From the NCBI RefSeq assembly GCF_007991635.1, contig NZ_BJYS01000005.1, positions 62,001 to 126,000 of the forward strand: DNA of 64,000 nt, in the 5' to 3' direction. How positions within the stretch are numbered: the first letter of the stretch is position 1; every line of letters begins with the position of its first letter. The position numbers were made by a program, and so were the translations under genes. This DNA is from Adhaeribacter aerolatus (GTDB lineage: Bacteria > Bacteroidota > Bacteroidia > Cytophagales > Hymenobacteraceae). The notes beneath the pieces were generated by a model that worked only from the letters and a program-made list of their open reading frames with translations, was not told the origin of the DNA and did no database searches. Shown here piece after piece: positions 37,967 through 46,401 of this stretch.

Positions 37967-40657
37967 CTATTTAACTAAACCTAAAAACTTAACTACCGCT
38001 GTTGGCTCAAGGCTGAAGTTGAAGTATGAACCATTATAAACATAATTTGATTTCTCATTAATTATTTCATTATTTAGCAAAGTATAATTGGTAAACCGAT
38101 AAAAGTGGAACCCATGACCAATTTTAACACCTGGGACTATATCTATTCCTAATCCTGTATGAAGGTTGTAAAGCGGCTTTGGAAAACTAAGCCCACCAAA
38201 AATTGATATCCGACTTAGCATTTTCTGATTAAAAGGCATCTTCCAGACTGGCCTGTCATCTGCCATAATGATTGGAATAGGATAAAAGTTTAAACCAGCT
38301 ATTAACCTAAGTTGTTCCTCATCTCGAGTATTAGAAATAATACCATTTGAAATTGTTGCTGCATTCCTGGAGAAAGGATTTAAAACGTATGCTAATCCTA
38401 TGCTCCCAGCAACCCAATGAGTGGGAGCTGTTTTATAAGCATCTTTTTTGCTACTAATAACCTTACTTGATTTAAGGTCAACTACAGAAAGTTGAATATC
38501 CTTTCGTGTTGCCTTTTCTACAGGGGCAATATCTACAACTAAATTCCGGTGTTTTGCAGTAGTATCTGTTTTTGCATCAATTTTAACTGGAGGCAATAAA
38601 AAAGATTCTTGATTCTTAATAAATTCAATAACTGCGAGCTGATTATTTATATTATACAATATCAGCTCTTTGTTATATTTCAATATTACTGGTTTAATGA
38701 TAGCATCTATTCTAGATTGGAAGTAATTTAATCCATCTCCTAAATTTTCAAACAGTAAAGCTCTATTATTACTATTTGTTATCTCTTTTATCAAAGCATT
38801 CCTCAAGGAAGGGCAGCTGTCTAAACCTAAATCATTAATATAGTTATCAATTGAAAATGAAATCTTTAACTGTTCTTGGATTTGCTTATTTTTATCATCT
38901 ATTATTTTTAGGTTAGCAGCATCTTTTTCAATCATTAAAGTTTTATTCCCAATAAGACCTTTATTAGAAAGATTTTTATGGGATTGCTCACCAATAGCTA
39001 TATTAAAAGGAGGAACTTTATCTGTCGGCTTTGGGACTACTAGTTGTGCTAAGGTAAGAAGGGCACTTGGAAGGCCCGCAGTGAGCCCCGCAACACCTGC
39101 TAATGCATCACCGGCTTCGTTAATTTTCGCAATTGTGGTTGACTCATCTTTGATTTCTTTTGGATTTTCGGATAAGACAAATTTTTCATTGGGTTTAAGA
39201 TTGTAGGCAACTACTTTAACTTGCACATTATTACCTATAGTCTCGGTGAAGTTAGAAGAATCTGCTTTTAATTTATTAGAAGCATCATACATTCGGAAAG
39301 CAGTCTTACTTTTCTTTCTTTCTAAGGAAGGAAATCTCAACACAGAAATAGTACTGAATACTTTTTGCTGGTCAGTTGCACTATTAGTATTCTTTTTCTT
39401 AAGTGTTTCTACTTTGTCTTTGTACCTTTTGGTAAAAACCATCCTACCTTCACCACTTTGATTAAGTAGACTATCAAACTTTGTATGATCTACCTGTCCT
39501 TCATTAATAGTATTGGAGTTAATTAATAATTTAATTGAATTTTCTCGGTAAGCATCATACTTCTTTGCACCCTCTTCATCAAAACTTCTGGGTAGATTGA
39601 GTTTATCTTCATCAGTAAACCCAAATGGATTTATTGTCAACATTCCTTCATTTACCCATATCCACTGTTTTACCCAATTAGATTTTAATACTTTTATAAT
39701 ATTGCTATTATCGAAATGGGATTTAATTTCTTCATAATTGTTTATTAATATCTCATCACATACATAAGTATCTTCCTTCTCGATTAATTTTTTTAGTTCT
39801 TCTAGTGATTTTGCTAAACCAAGGAAACTGGGAATATCCTTGTTATAAAAAACACCAGGTTTGACACTCCTAATTATTATATCATTCTTCAACCCTTCTG
39901 AATAAAAGCTTTGTATAAACTGTTCCTTTAGATTTGCGCTTAAAAGCTTCAATTCGTATTCATCATTTATTTTAAAACTAGGAGTTTCCAAATACATTGG
40001 CTTATTATATGGGCTACTTTTAGGTCCCCAAGTCAGCTCAGGTTTCACTGGAACACCTGTATGCTCAGGTTTTGCATTTACTTTAATGACTTCTTCTGCT
40101 ACCTTTTCAGCATCGCCCTCCTCCTTTATTCTAGGGGATTTTGATTCATCCTTTCTTCTTGAAGGATGGGGTTTTATTGGCACACCTGAAAGCCCAGGTT
40201 CCGCTTTTACTGTAAATATGTTACCGAATAAATTATTTTTTAAAAAGAATTTGCTATGAAGGTATTTAAAATCTGTTGGTGTTGCAGTTAATGTTGCTTC
40301 AGCATCAGATTTCGAAAGAATATCTGAAATTTCTTTCATATCTGACTTTATAACTTCATAATCATCTCCCCACAGATAAGCATAGAGTGCTACCAATGGA
40401 TTTGTTTCATCTGATAAATTCTTATAAGTATTATTAAATTTCTGTTGAAGGTACTTATTAAAGTTATTGTGCTGTTCTGAAGGGTTGTCTATCCTTAAGA
40501 TAAACTTATACTCCTTTTCTTTTTTTAAATAAAAAGCCGATTTTTTTTTAACCTTCCCATACTCATCAAAATGGATATTGATTGTTTTTTGTCCAAGTAC
40601 TGTCAAAGATTTTAATGTAATAAGAAAGAAAAGAATCATAAATTTGAGCAACTTCAT
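37967..40657 (-). CDS. Unrecognised large exported protein, possible C-terminal beta-barrel
   Basis: An 896-residue protein with an N-terminal signal peptide (about 1-22, FMILFFLITLKSLTVLGQ). I do not recognise a family. Near residues 150-210 two similar segments occur: AEPGLSGVPIKPHP and AKPEHTGVPVKPEL. The last 150 residues alternate aromatic and polar residues (HWVAGSIGLAYVLNP ... FNFSLEPTAVVKFLGLVK), which could be outer membrane strands. It is followed after 6 bases by the lipoprotein gene. The upstream region contains a 24-bp perfect inverted repeat (40763-40814). Its function is unknown. Confidence 0.7.
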   Translation of the reverse strand: MKLLKFMILFFLITLKSLTVLGQKTINIHFDEYGKVKKKSAFYLKKEKEYKFILRIDNPSEQHNNFNKYLQQKFNNTYKNLSDETNPLVALYAYLWGDDYEVIKSDMKEISDILSKSDAEATLTATPTDFKYLHSKFFLKNNLFGNIFTVKAEPGLSGVPIKPHPSRRKDESKSPRIKEEGDAEKVAEEVIKVNAKPEHTGVPVKPELTWGPKSSPYNKPMYLETPSFKINDEYELKLLSANLKEQFIQSFYSEGLKNDIIIRSVKPGVFYNKDIPSFLGLAKSLEELKKLIEKEDTYVCDEILINNYEEIKSHFDNSNIIKVLKSNWVKQWIWVNEGMLTINPFGFTDEDKLNLPRSFDEEGAKKYDAYRENSIKLLINSNTINEGQVDHTKFDSLLNQSGEGRMVFTKRYKDKVETLKKKNTNSATDQQKVFSTISVLRFPSLERKKSKTAFRMYDASNKLKADSSNFTETIGNNVQVKVVAYNLKPNEKFVLSENPKEIKDESTTIAKINEAGDALAGVAGLTAGLPSALLTLAQLVVPKPTDKVPPFNIAIGEQSHKNLSNKGLIGNKTLMIEKDAANLKIIDDKNKQIQEQLKISFSIDNYINDLGLDSCPSLRNALIKEITNSNNRALLFENLGDGLNYFQSRIDAIIKPVILKYNKELILYNINNQLAVIEFIKNQESFLLPPVKIDAKTDTTAKHRNLVVDIAPVEKATRKDIQLSVVDLKSSKVISSKKDAYKTAPTHWVAGSIGLAYVLNPFSRNAATISNGIISNTRDEEQLRLIAGLNFYPIPIIMADDRPVWKMPFNQKMLSRISIFGGLSFPKPLYNLHTGLGIDIVPGVKIGHGFHFYRFTNYTLLNNEIINEKSNYVYNGSYFNFSLEPTAVVKFLGLVK

Positions 40658-40762
40658 ATTGTTTTTATTTCTTTGTGAGAGTTTTTCAACCTTGAAAGTA
40701 GCATATTAAGTGCCTTATTTTATCAAATCTGGTGCACCTCATAATTTTGACAATGTATAAGC

Positions 40763-40814
40763 TATAATTAGGTTATAAAATACCTAGATATAGGTATTTT
40801 ATAACCTAATTATA
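40763..40814. repeat. Perfect 24-bp inverted repeat
   Basis: The 24-base arms (40763-40786 and 40791-40814) are perfectly complementary and separated by GATA. Each arm reads TATAATTAGG inward to ATACCTA. The sequence is AT-rich but far beyond a chance hairpin. No T-run follows, so it may be an operator, a replication or cruciform site, or a transcription barrier. Confidence 0.85.
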
Positions 40815-41037
40815 TGTAATATTCCTACAGCAAGTGTGAAATTCCGTCATATTATTTGTGATACCCTAGCTCTAGGGCTGCATTATTCAAGTAAAGCAGA
40901 ATCTATTCTTCGGAAATGGCAAAGCTGACTAAGTAAGCTTACACCACAATAGTGACTATTGCCCCTAAACCCCTTCTAATTTAGATTTAAATTTTAGTTG
41001 GATTGATTGCACCTTTTTTATTTATTAATCTTAAAAT

Positions 41038-41074
41038 AAACAGCCCGCACTACTATCCGGAGAGCGGACTGTTT
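41038..41074 (-). terminator. Terminator after the DUF3871 gene
   Basis: AAACAGCCCGC and GCGGACTGTTT form an 11-bp stem with one mismatch. Read on the minus strand it is followed by a T-rich stretch, 24 bases after the gene's stop codon. Confidence 0.65.
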
Positions 41075-41097
41075 ATCATTATTTAATTAATTACCAT

Positions 41098-42093
41098 TTA
41101 CTTTAAAAACCAGCTGGTATTTTCACCATCCAGTGCCTGCTGCATCTGGGTAGTAAAATCAAGCGCATTGACGGAGCGGTCCAGAAACTGGTCAATATAA
41201 GTGGACTTATTCGCCCCTGTAAAAAGGTTATATAACCTCCATAAGTTAATGTCCCCATCGGCTTGCCGGCAAAAGCTGCTGTCTTTGTAGTAGTCATTGC
41301 AAACGGCATTCAGCTGCGAATCTCCGTAGAGCAGTTGGGGAATACTCTTTTTCTCTTCCCCTGGCAGATAGGCGTACATCCGGCAGCGACCTAACAAATG
41401 CGCGAACTGCTGCTCTGTGATGGCGTACTCGGTTAAGGTTTGCATCTGCCGCAGGTGTTTGTGCTGGTCATAGCTGTCCAGCAGCCGGTATATACCCGAA
41501 CGGAGCTGGTCCAGACCTGTCACCTTCAAATCAGCCAAGTACCCATCAGTACGAACACATAGGTTGGTGCACACCAGGTTCTTGAAGCCAATAAATAGCT
41601 TAAAGTGCTCAGATGCTCCTTTCTTGTTGTAGAGGTTGTCCTGGTTATAAGCTTTTACTCCTCCAACCATTAAGGTTAAGGTGTTTCCATCTATGGTATC
41701 CATAATGGTCGGAATCTCTAAACAGAACATCATCCGCTCGTAGTAAATGGTGCGTTCCCATTCTTGTAGCTGATTAGCTGGTTTATCTTTCGCATCTGGG
41801 ATACGCCCTTTTATTGGGTGTGATACCCGTATCTGGGGCTGTAGAATCTGCTCTCCCCGGAACAGGTCTGTCACCACTTCCTGTGTAGCCATAATGAAAT
41901 CAGACTGGCTAATCAGCGGCTCATTATCTTTGACGAACACCGGAATGATGTGGTCTTGTCTAATTTCCCGGAACGACATGGCTGTGGTGTTGGCCTCTAT
42001 AAAAGCACGAGAGCTGGATTGTTCGTCCAGCTCAGTGTTAAGATGCATTAAGGTGGGTCTGTTAACCCTAGAGAGTGTTGGTAGTGTTTCCAT
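41098..42093 (-). CDS. DUF3871-family protein
   Basis: A 331-residue cytoplasmic protein resembling DUF3871, a family found in Bacteroidota mobile elements and prophages. Typical segments are HPIKGRIPDAKDKPA, YERMMFCLEIP, NTLTLMVGGVKAYNQDNLY and FKLFIGFKNLVCTNLCVRTDG, reminiscent of phage DUF932-type proteins. The role is unknown. It is the last gene of the likely replication operon, one base after the Sak4-like ATPase gene, and is followed by a terminator. Confidence 0.75.
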   Translation of the reverse strand: METLPTLSRVNRPTLMHLNTELDEQSSSRAFIEANTTAMSFREIRQDHIIPVFVKDNEPLISQSDFIMATQEVVTDLFRGEQILQPQIRVSHPIKGRIPDAKDKPANQLQEWERTIYYERMMFCLEIPTIMDTIDGNTLTLMVGGVKAYNQDNLYNKKGASEHFKLFIGFKNLVCTNLCVRTDGYLADLKVTGLDQLRSGIYRLLDSYDQHKHLRQMQTLTEYAITEQQFAHLLGRCRMYAYLPGEEKKSIPQLLYGDSQLNAVCNDYYKDSSFCRQADGDINLWRLYNLFTGANKSTYIDQFLDRSVNALDFTTQMQQALDGENTSWFLK

Positions 42094-42094
42094 T

Positions 42095-42961
42095 TTAATT
42101 AATTGTTTGGTTTAGAAGTTGATTGGTTAGTAAAGTTGATTGTTGAATAAATTGCTTTTGTTGCTGAAAAGCATTGAGCAGCGTTTTCTTCTGTTCATTA
42201 GATATGCGGTGGAAAATGGCAGTGAGTTCCTCCAGGCTAGCACATTGACCTATCTGCTGCCGGATAGTCTCATCATCCATACCAGGCTCCGGCACTGCAC
42301 TAAGGCACCACTGTAATATTTGCTTACCGGTTTCGGCAGAAAGCTTTTGTTCGGGTTTACCCTGAAAGAGGCTGGTGCGGTCTTTGGAAGCTACGGCATT
42401 GTTTTTCATGTCCAGGTCAAAGACTAAGGTAAACTCGTAGTCTATGCCGTCCCGCTGGATGGTTTTAAGCTGTACTTTCTCGGGTACCATGCGGCCATTT
42501 TTATCCACCAGCACATAATCCTGCTTCGTGCGGGCAGTAGCTATCACGTGACAGGAGGACTGTAAAATGGATTGCACAAATTTGTTGTGGCGGGGCGTAA
42601 CTTTACTCCAGTTAGTAAAGCTGTTACCAGCTAAGCTGCCGTGGTAATCCAGTAAGAACTCCCACTCGAAGGAAATACCATCAATGATGACCACTTCCAT
42701 GCCGGCGCTTTGGCATACCTGTAAGGCTTCCATGTATTTCTCCGGGGAGAAAGGTTCATGTAAGGATAAGACGTTATATTCTCCCAGGTGTGAGTAAAGA
42801 GAAGCCGAACCATATTCCGTATCAATGACGGCAATCTTGGCCCAGTCCCCGCATAAGCCAAAGGCTAGGAGTAAGGCACTGTAAGTTTTACCAGAGCCCG
42901 AGGGCCCTTGTAGGCACAGGCGTATTCTGGCCTGCGTCCGCTTTGCTTTTTGTAGTTGCAT
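42095..42961 (-). CDS. Sak4-like RecA-fold ATPase
   Basis: A 288-residue RecA-like ATPase. Walker A is CLQGPSGSGKTYSAL (near 17-31), with AVIDTEYGSASLYS and a Walker B-like VVIIDGIS segment. The layout matches Sak4-type single-strand annealing/recombination ATPases of phages and satellites. It probably assists replication or recombination of the element. It overlaps or abuts the DUF3871 gene (one base apart). Three tandem AGATTAA copies (42971-42991) lie in its leader. Confidence 0.8.
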   Translation of the reverse strand: MQLQKAKRTQARIRLCLQGPSGSGKTYSALLLAFGLCGDWAKIAVIDTEYGSASLYSHLGEYNVLSLHEPFSPEKYMEALQVCQSAGMEVVIIDGISFEWEFLLDYHGSLAGNSFTNWSKVTPRHNKFVQSILQSSCHVIATARTKQDYVLVDKNGRMVPEKVQLKTIQRDGIDYEFTLVFDLDMKNNAVASKDRTSLFQGKPEQKLSAETGKQILQWCLSAVPEPGMDDETIRQQIGQCASLEELTAIFHRISNEQKKTLLNAFQQQKQFIQQSTLLTNQLLNQTIN

Positions 42962-43805
42962 AAAAAATTTAGATTAAAGATTAAAGATTAAGGTTAGATA
43001 TAGTGAGGGGAAATACAGTCATGTTCGCTGTACCAAGCCTAAGCTTGGGCCTATGTAAAACATGTTATAGAAATGAAGAGCAGGAGAAAGTAATACTTAG
43101 GGAGCAGACTATCCCAGTAGCAAGGTGCGTGGAAAAAATAGGTCAGGCTCTCGCGCTATAGTTATTACAACCCAACAAGTAGACTATTTTATGGGCACAA
43201 TTGACCAGGACCCATTTGGTCGTGGGTACCATCGCGTGCAGCAGTAGAGAGCAAGAAAACTCAAGAATGCAGGAGGGGGAAAATGAGTCCGTCTACTTCG
43301 CTACCGTGTACAATTGTGAATTCAATTAAAGGTCTGTATAGATTGAATTACGTTGTTATTACATGCTGATATATTTTGTGTATCCAGAAAAGGATTAATC
43401 AAGAATATAGGAGGGGGAAAACCTAAATGTTTTGGGGTGCTAATTATTTCGACCGGGGGTGGTTTGCAGGTGTGCCTTCGTACTTGGCAAGCTGTTCACA
43501 AAAATCGAGTTTTCTGTTTTCCCAGATAACTACTGACCGATTCCACTTGAAATAAATATTCGTGAGATGTTAAAATGGGGAATGTATAAAATTTCTTGTT
43601 TGTGCAAAATTTCCGATGGGGGTGGTTTACATAAGTACCTAGGGGTGTTTAACCCGCAGGTAGTTACTCATTACCTGTTTCTTCCAAAGTAAGAACGATT
43701 AACTTAATAGTAGAATTGCTATGAAAGAAATATGCCTTCCTTAAACTGGTAAGTACTCCCTAAAGCTGGGTGTGGCTTTGGCTAAAAGCCTGTAATCTAT
43801 TTAGT
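42962..43805. other. 844-base noncoding region with repeated G-rich motifs (possible origin or control region)
   Basis: No credible gene is present. Structures seen: AGATTAA three times in tandem (42971-42991); a CCAAGC-ctaa-GCTTGG hairpin (43033-43048); two 23-base copies of TCAAGAAT-nn-AGGAGGGGGAAAA (43261-43283 and 43399-43421); two copies of GGGGGTGGTTTRCA (43455-43468 and 43618-43631); and interleaved GACCA/TGGTC and ACCC/GGGT pairings (43203-43227) that could form a small pseudoknot. Long noncoding DNA with paired repeats inside a replication module suggests an origin or regulatory region; this is inference. Confidence 0.5.
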
Positions 43806-44051
43806 TTACTTAGTTAAATCTTTATCCATAAACTGCAATAGTTCTGCCGGTTTCAAATCTAATGCTTTAGATAAGGACAATAAAGTGAGGATGGTAAAAT
43901 TATGCTGACCATACTCAATTCGTTGAATCTGTGAAACAGACATGTTAGCCTCAAAGGCTACATTAGCTTGTGTAAGGTGCTTTGCAATCCGAAGCCGCTT
44001 TAAGTTCTGGCCGAAATTCTTTAGAAAAGTATTTTCGTCTATGGTTTCCAC
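43806..44051 (-). CDS. XRE-family HTH regulator
   Basis: An 81-residue cro/cI-type DNA-binding protein. The HTH core is NLKRLRIAKHLTQANVAFEANMSVSQIQRIEYGQHN (about 14-49). The start codon is GTG at 44051. It is divergent from the 97-residue gene at 44152, and the 100-bp gap contains a perfect 20-bp palindrome (44083-44102) that is the obvious operator. It probably acts as the element's repressor or as the regulator of the adjacent small gene. Confidence 0.88.
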   Translation of the reverse strand: METIDENTFLKNFGQNLKRLRIAKHLTQANVAFEANMSVSQIQRIEYGQHNFTILTLLSLSKALDLKPAELLQFMDKDLTK

Positions 44052-44082
44052 TTAGCAAAATCACGACAAAAATAAATTTACA

Positions 44083-44102
44083 ACACAGCATGCATGCTGT
44101 GT
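44083..44102. promoter_or_regulatory. 20-bp palindromic operator
   Basis: ACACAGCATG and CATGCTGTGT form a perfect 20-bp palindrome without spacer between the divergent XRE and 97-residue genes. It lies 14 bases upstream of the plus-strand -7 box, so binding would block that promoter. Confidence 0.75.
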
Positions 44103-44116
44103 AAAGGATTTTTCTT

Positions 44117-44124
44117 TATCTTTG
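44117..44124 (+). promoter_or_regulatory. Bacteroidota-type -7 box
   Basis: TATCTTTG matches TAnnTTTG and lies 28 bases before the ATG at 44152. The in-frame TTG at 44122 falls inside this box and is therefore not the start codon. Confidence 0.6.
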
Positions 44125-44151
44125 GTCAGTCATAATTTTTATAGGAACCAC

Positions 44152-44445
44152 ATGTTAAAGATTTATAACTATGAAGATACCGGTAAAGATGGCTTCTTCA
44201 TGGATGCAGAGATTGAAAGTAAAGCCGATGGGTTAAGGTTTCAGAGGATTTTCCGGAATGCCATCGAAGCAAATCGGCAAGTCGAGTCTACTTTCGGCTA
44301 CAATAACAAGTTCAAGGAAGTGTTGGTTATGAAATACCCGTTAAACCAAAGATTCCGCCTTGTGTATAGCGACAAAGGAAGTAACAGTCCTGGCAAAGCA
44401 AGTATCAGCTTGGGTGTATATCAAATGAAAGCAGCTAATTCCTAG
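44152..44445 (+). CDS. Unrecognised 97-residue protein divergent from XRE regulator
   Basis: A small cytoplasmic-looking protein I do not recognise. It is mixed alpha/beta with a helical middle (RFQRIFRNAIEANRQVES) and a basic C-terminus. ATG 44152 is the chosen start because a -7 box occupies 44117-44124. It is the only plus-strand gene in the replication module and shares a palindromic operator with the XRE gene. It might be an element control protein, an anti-repressor or a toxin; there is no evidence to choose. Confidence 0.6.
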   Translation: MLKIYNYEDTGKDGFFMDAEIESKADGLRFQRIFRNAIEANRQVESTFGYNNKFKEVLVMKYPLNQRFRLVYSDKGSNSPGKASISLGVYQMKAANS

Positions 44446-44685
44446 TACTTGGCAGGCACTTACTACTAAACAAGTGGTGCTTTAAACTACTTCCAATATA
44501 GGTCCATTGGGCTAGCAAGAAAACTAAAGGATAGTACTTTATACAAAATTGACTGAAATGTTTTGAATCCGCTTATCTTTCAAGAAAAATTAACCCTATC
44601 CCAGATGAATAGGGCTAAATTCCATTCTTGGTAACCTTATCTGGTTAGAGAGCCTTCTTTGTTACAGGTGAATTAGGAAGGATGG

Positions 44686-46401
44686 TTATGGAACCTTTTC
44701 GCTATACCGGCCATTAGTCGCGTCATATTCAAATGCTGAGAAGCCTAGCTTGCCTATAAATTTAAATTTTACCTTCTGTACGTAAACGACAACCAGGTTC
44801 TGGTCCATATGCCGGTAAACGCAAAGTCCATTGTGCGTCTTATTGAAGAAGTTAGCCGAACCCGAAATAGAGTACATAGTAGGAACTTCGTATTTACCCG
44901 TTTGTGGGTCCTTTGATTGTTTTGCCGGATGGGCCACTAAAAATACATGGACATCATGATGCAGGGCAAATTTGACGAGTTTAGAGTAAACTAGGCTGAC
45001 GTACTCGGTTTCACTCATATTTATCGGGCGTCGATGGTCGATGCAGTTATAAGGGTCAATGACAAAGCTTTTAATGCCTTTTCGCTGCACTAACTCTTTT
45101 GCTTTCGCTAGTAGTCCATCTACAGAAGTTTCCACCTCCTGCTCGTTTATAAAGTAAAAATGCTGGTTAATACAATCCTTCGCCTGCTTAGCTTCGTCCA
45201 GAGACATTTTCTGCTTAGCATCGGGATGATAAAACTTTTTCCCAACGTAGCGCTCCGCCAGTTTAACAAAATGGATAGTGGGGGGAGTTTCGGCCGAATA
45301 TATTCCATGCGACCAACCTTTCTGGGTTAACTTTAGCAGAATCTCATCCAGGAACTCTGACTTACCGTGTCCAGGAATGCCCGTAATGGTGGTAACTTCT
45401 CCCGGCCGGAAAGTCAATAGCGTATCAAATACAGGGAACCCAATGCTTTCTCCTTTGGGATAGCCATTTTCGTAGAGGTTATCTATTTCGGATTCCATAT
45501 CCGCTACGGTTATGATACCTTCAATGGGGAATGGTTTATAATTGGCAAAGACCTGTCTTACCGCAGCAGAACCATGTTTTACCAGCACCTCATTTATATC
45601 CTTACAATCAGCGGGATATTCAACATAATAACAATTTTCTTTGCCTAATCGGCGAGCCAGTTCAATGCGCAGCGCTATACCGGGTGAATCATTATCCGTA
45701 GCCAGGACAAATGTGGTAATCTCAGAGAATTTTTCCCAGTCAATGTCCAGGCATTCCAGCTTTTGCTTCTGGTCTTCTTTACTCGCTCCCGTTGGAACAG
45801 AAATTGCTGGTAAATCCATCTCCTGAAATACGGTAATAGCATCTACTTCCCCTTCTGTGATAACACAAACGGATTGCTCCTGTATGGCATCTATGTTATA
45901 GAAAGGAAGTTCACAATCTTTTTCCAGGGTAAAGGACTTTTGTTTTTCGCCTGATTGCTGGCGGCACTCAAAACGGCTTTTAACATTAACTACCTCGCCA
46001 TTCTTTTTGTAAGGAAAAGCAACGTGTAGTTCCTTTTTGCCCGTTAAAGGCGTAAATTTCTCAATGGGGCTAATACCAAACCTCGCTAATGTTTCTAGGG
46101 TAATACCCCGCTTTTCTTTAAACCAGCGAACCATGGTTTCGGTGGGTGCTGCTGGTATAAAGCTAGGCTTCTGGTAAATCCGTTTTGGTTTTTTTTCCCG
46201 CCCATAAAGCGTATTCTTGATAACACCAGCAAACTTACAGTAATGGCAGTTCCAAACCTTTAAATCTAAATTTACCGATAAACTGGTATCGCGGGGATTT
46301 CCTCTGTCAGGTGGACATTGGGGACACTTTACTTTTATACTACCTGTTGTCCGGCCTTTAGTATCTATACCGGCTTCGGACCAACTAGAAAAAGAGCTCA
46401 T
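44686..46401 (-). CDS. Phage-type primase-helicase (toprim plus DnaB-like)
   Basis: A 571-residue replicative protein like phage T7 gp4. The N-terminal zinc-binding domain has CPQC ... CHYC (about 25-57). The toprim primase domain contains CVITEGEVDAITVF and ATDNDSPG (near 165-245). The C-terminal RecA/DnaB-type helicase has Walker A TGIPGHGKSEFL (near 342-353) and FVIDPYNCID. It would prime and unwind DNA for autonomous replication of the excised element. The start ATG overlaps the preceding stop by one base (TAATG), showing operon structure with the DUF1376 gene. Confidence 0.9.
   Translation of the reverse strand: MSSFSSWSEAGIDTKGRTTGSIKVKCPQCPPDRGNPRDTSLSVNLDLKVWNCHYCKFAGVIKNTLYGREKKPKRIYQKPSFIPAAPTETMVRWFKEKRGITLETLARFGISPIEKFTPLTGKKELHVAFPYKKNGEVVNVKSRFECRQQSGEKQKSFTLEKDCELPFYNIDAIQEQSVCVITEGEVDAITVFQEMDLPAISVPTGASKEDQKQKLECLDIDWEKFSEITTFVLATDNDSPGIALRIELARRLGKENCYYVEYPADCKDINEVLVKHGSAAVRQVFANYKPFPIEGIITVADMESEIDNLYENGYPKGESIGFPVFDTLLTFRPGEVTTITGIPGHGKSEFLDEILLKLTQKGWSHGIYSAETPPTIHFVKLAERYVGKKFYHPDAKQKMSLDEAKQAKDCINQHFYFINEQEVETSVDGLLAKAKELVQRKGIKSFVIDPYNCIDHRRPINMSETEYVSLVYSKLVKFALHHDVHVFLVAHPAKQSKDPQTGKYEVPTMYSISGSANFFNKTHNGLCVYRHMDQNLVVVYVQKVKFKFIGKLGFSAFEYDATNGRYSEKVP

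Larger units (their letters stand above)
40658..41097. other. Intergenic region with a long perfect inverted repeat and a terminator
   Basis: No gene is seen in these 440 bases. They contain the 24-bp inverted repeat at 40763-40814 and the terminator at 41038-41074, listed separately, plus the promoter region of the large exported-protein gene. Confidence 0.6.

Noticed and set aside
42962-43805. CRISPR array
   Set aside because: The repeats are only two copies each, of different sequences and irregular spacing, and there are no cas genes.
44122-44151. TTG start for the 97-residue gene
   Set aside because: The TTG is part of the TATCTTTG -7 box, so it lies upstream of the likely transcription start.
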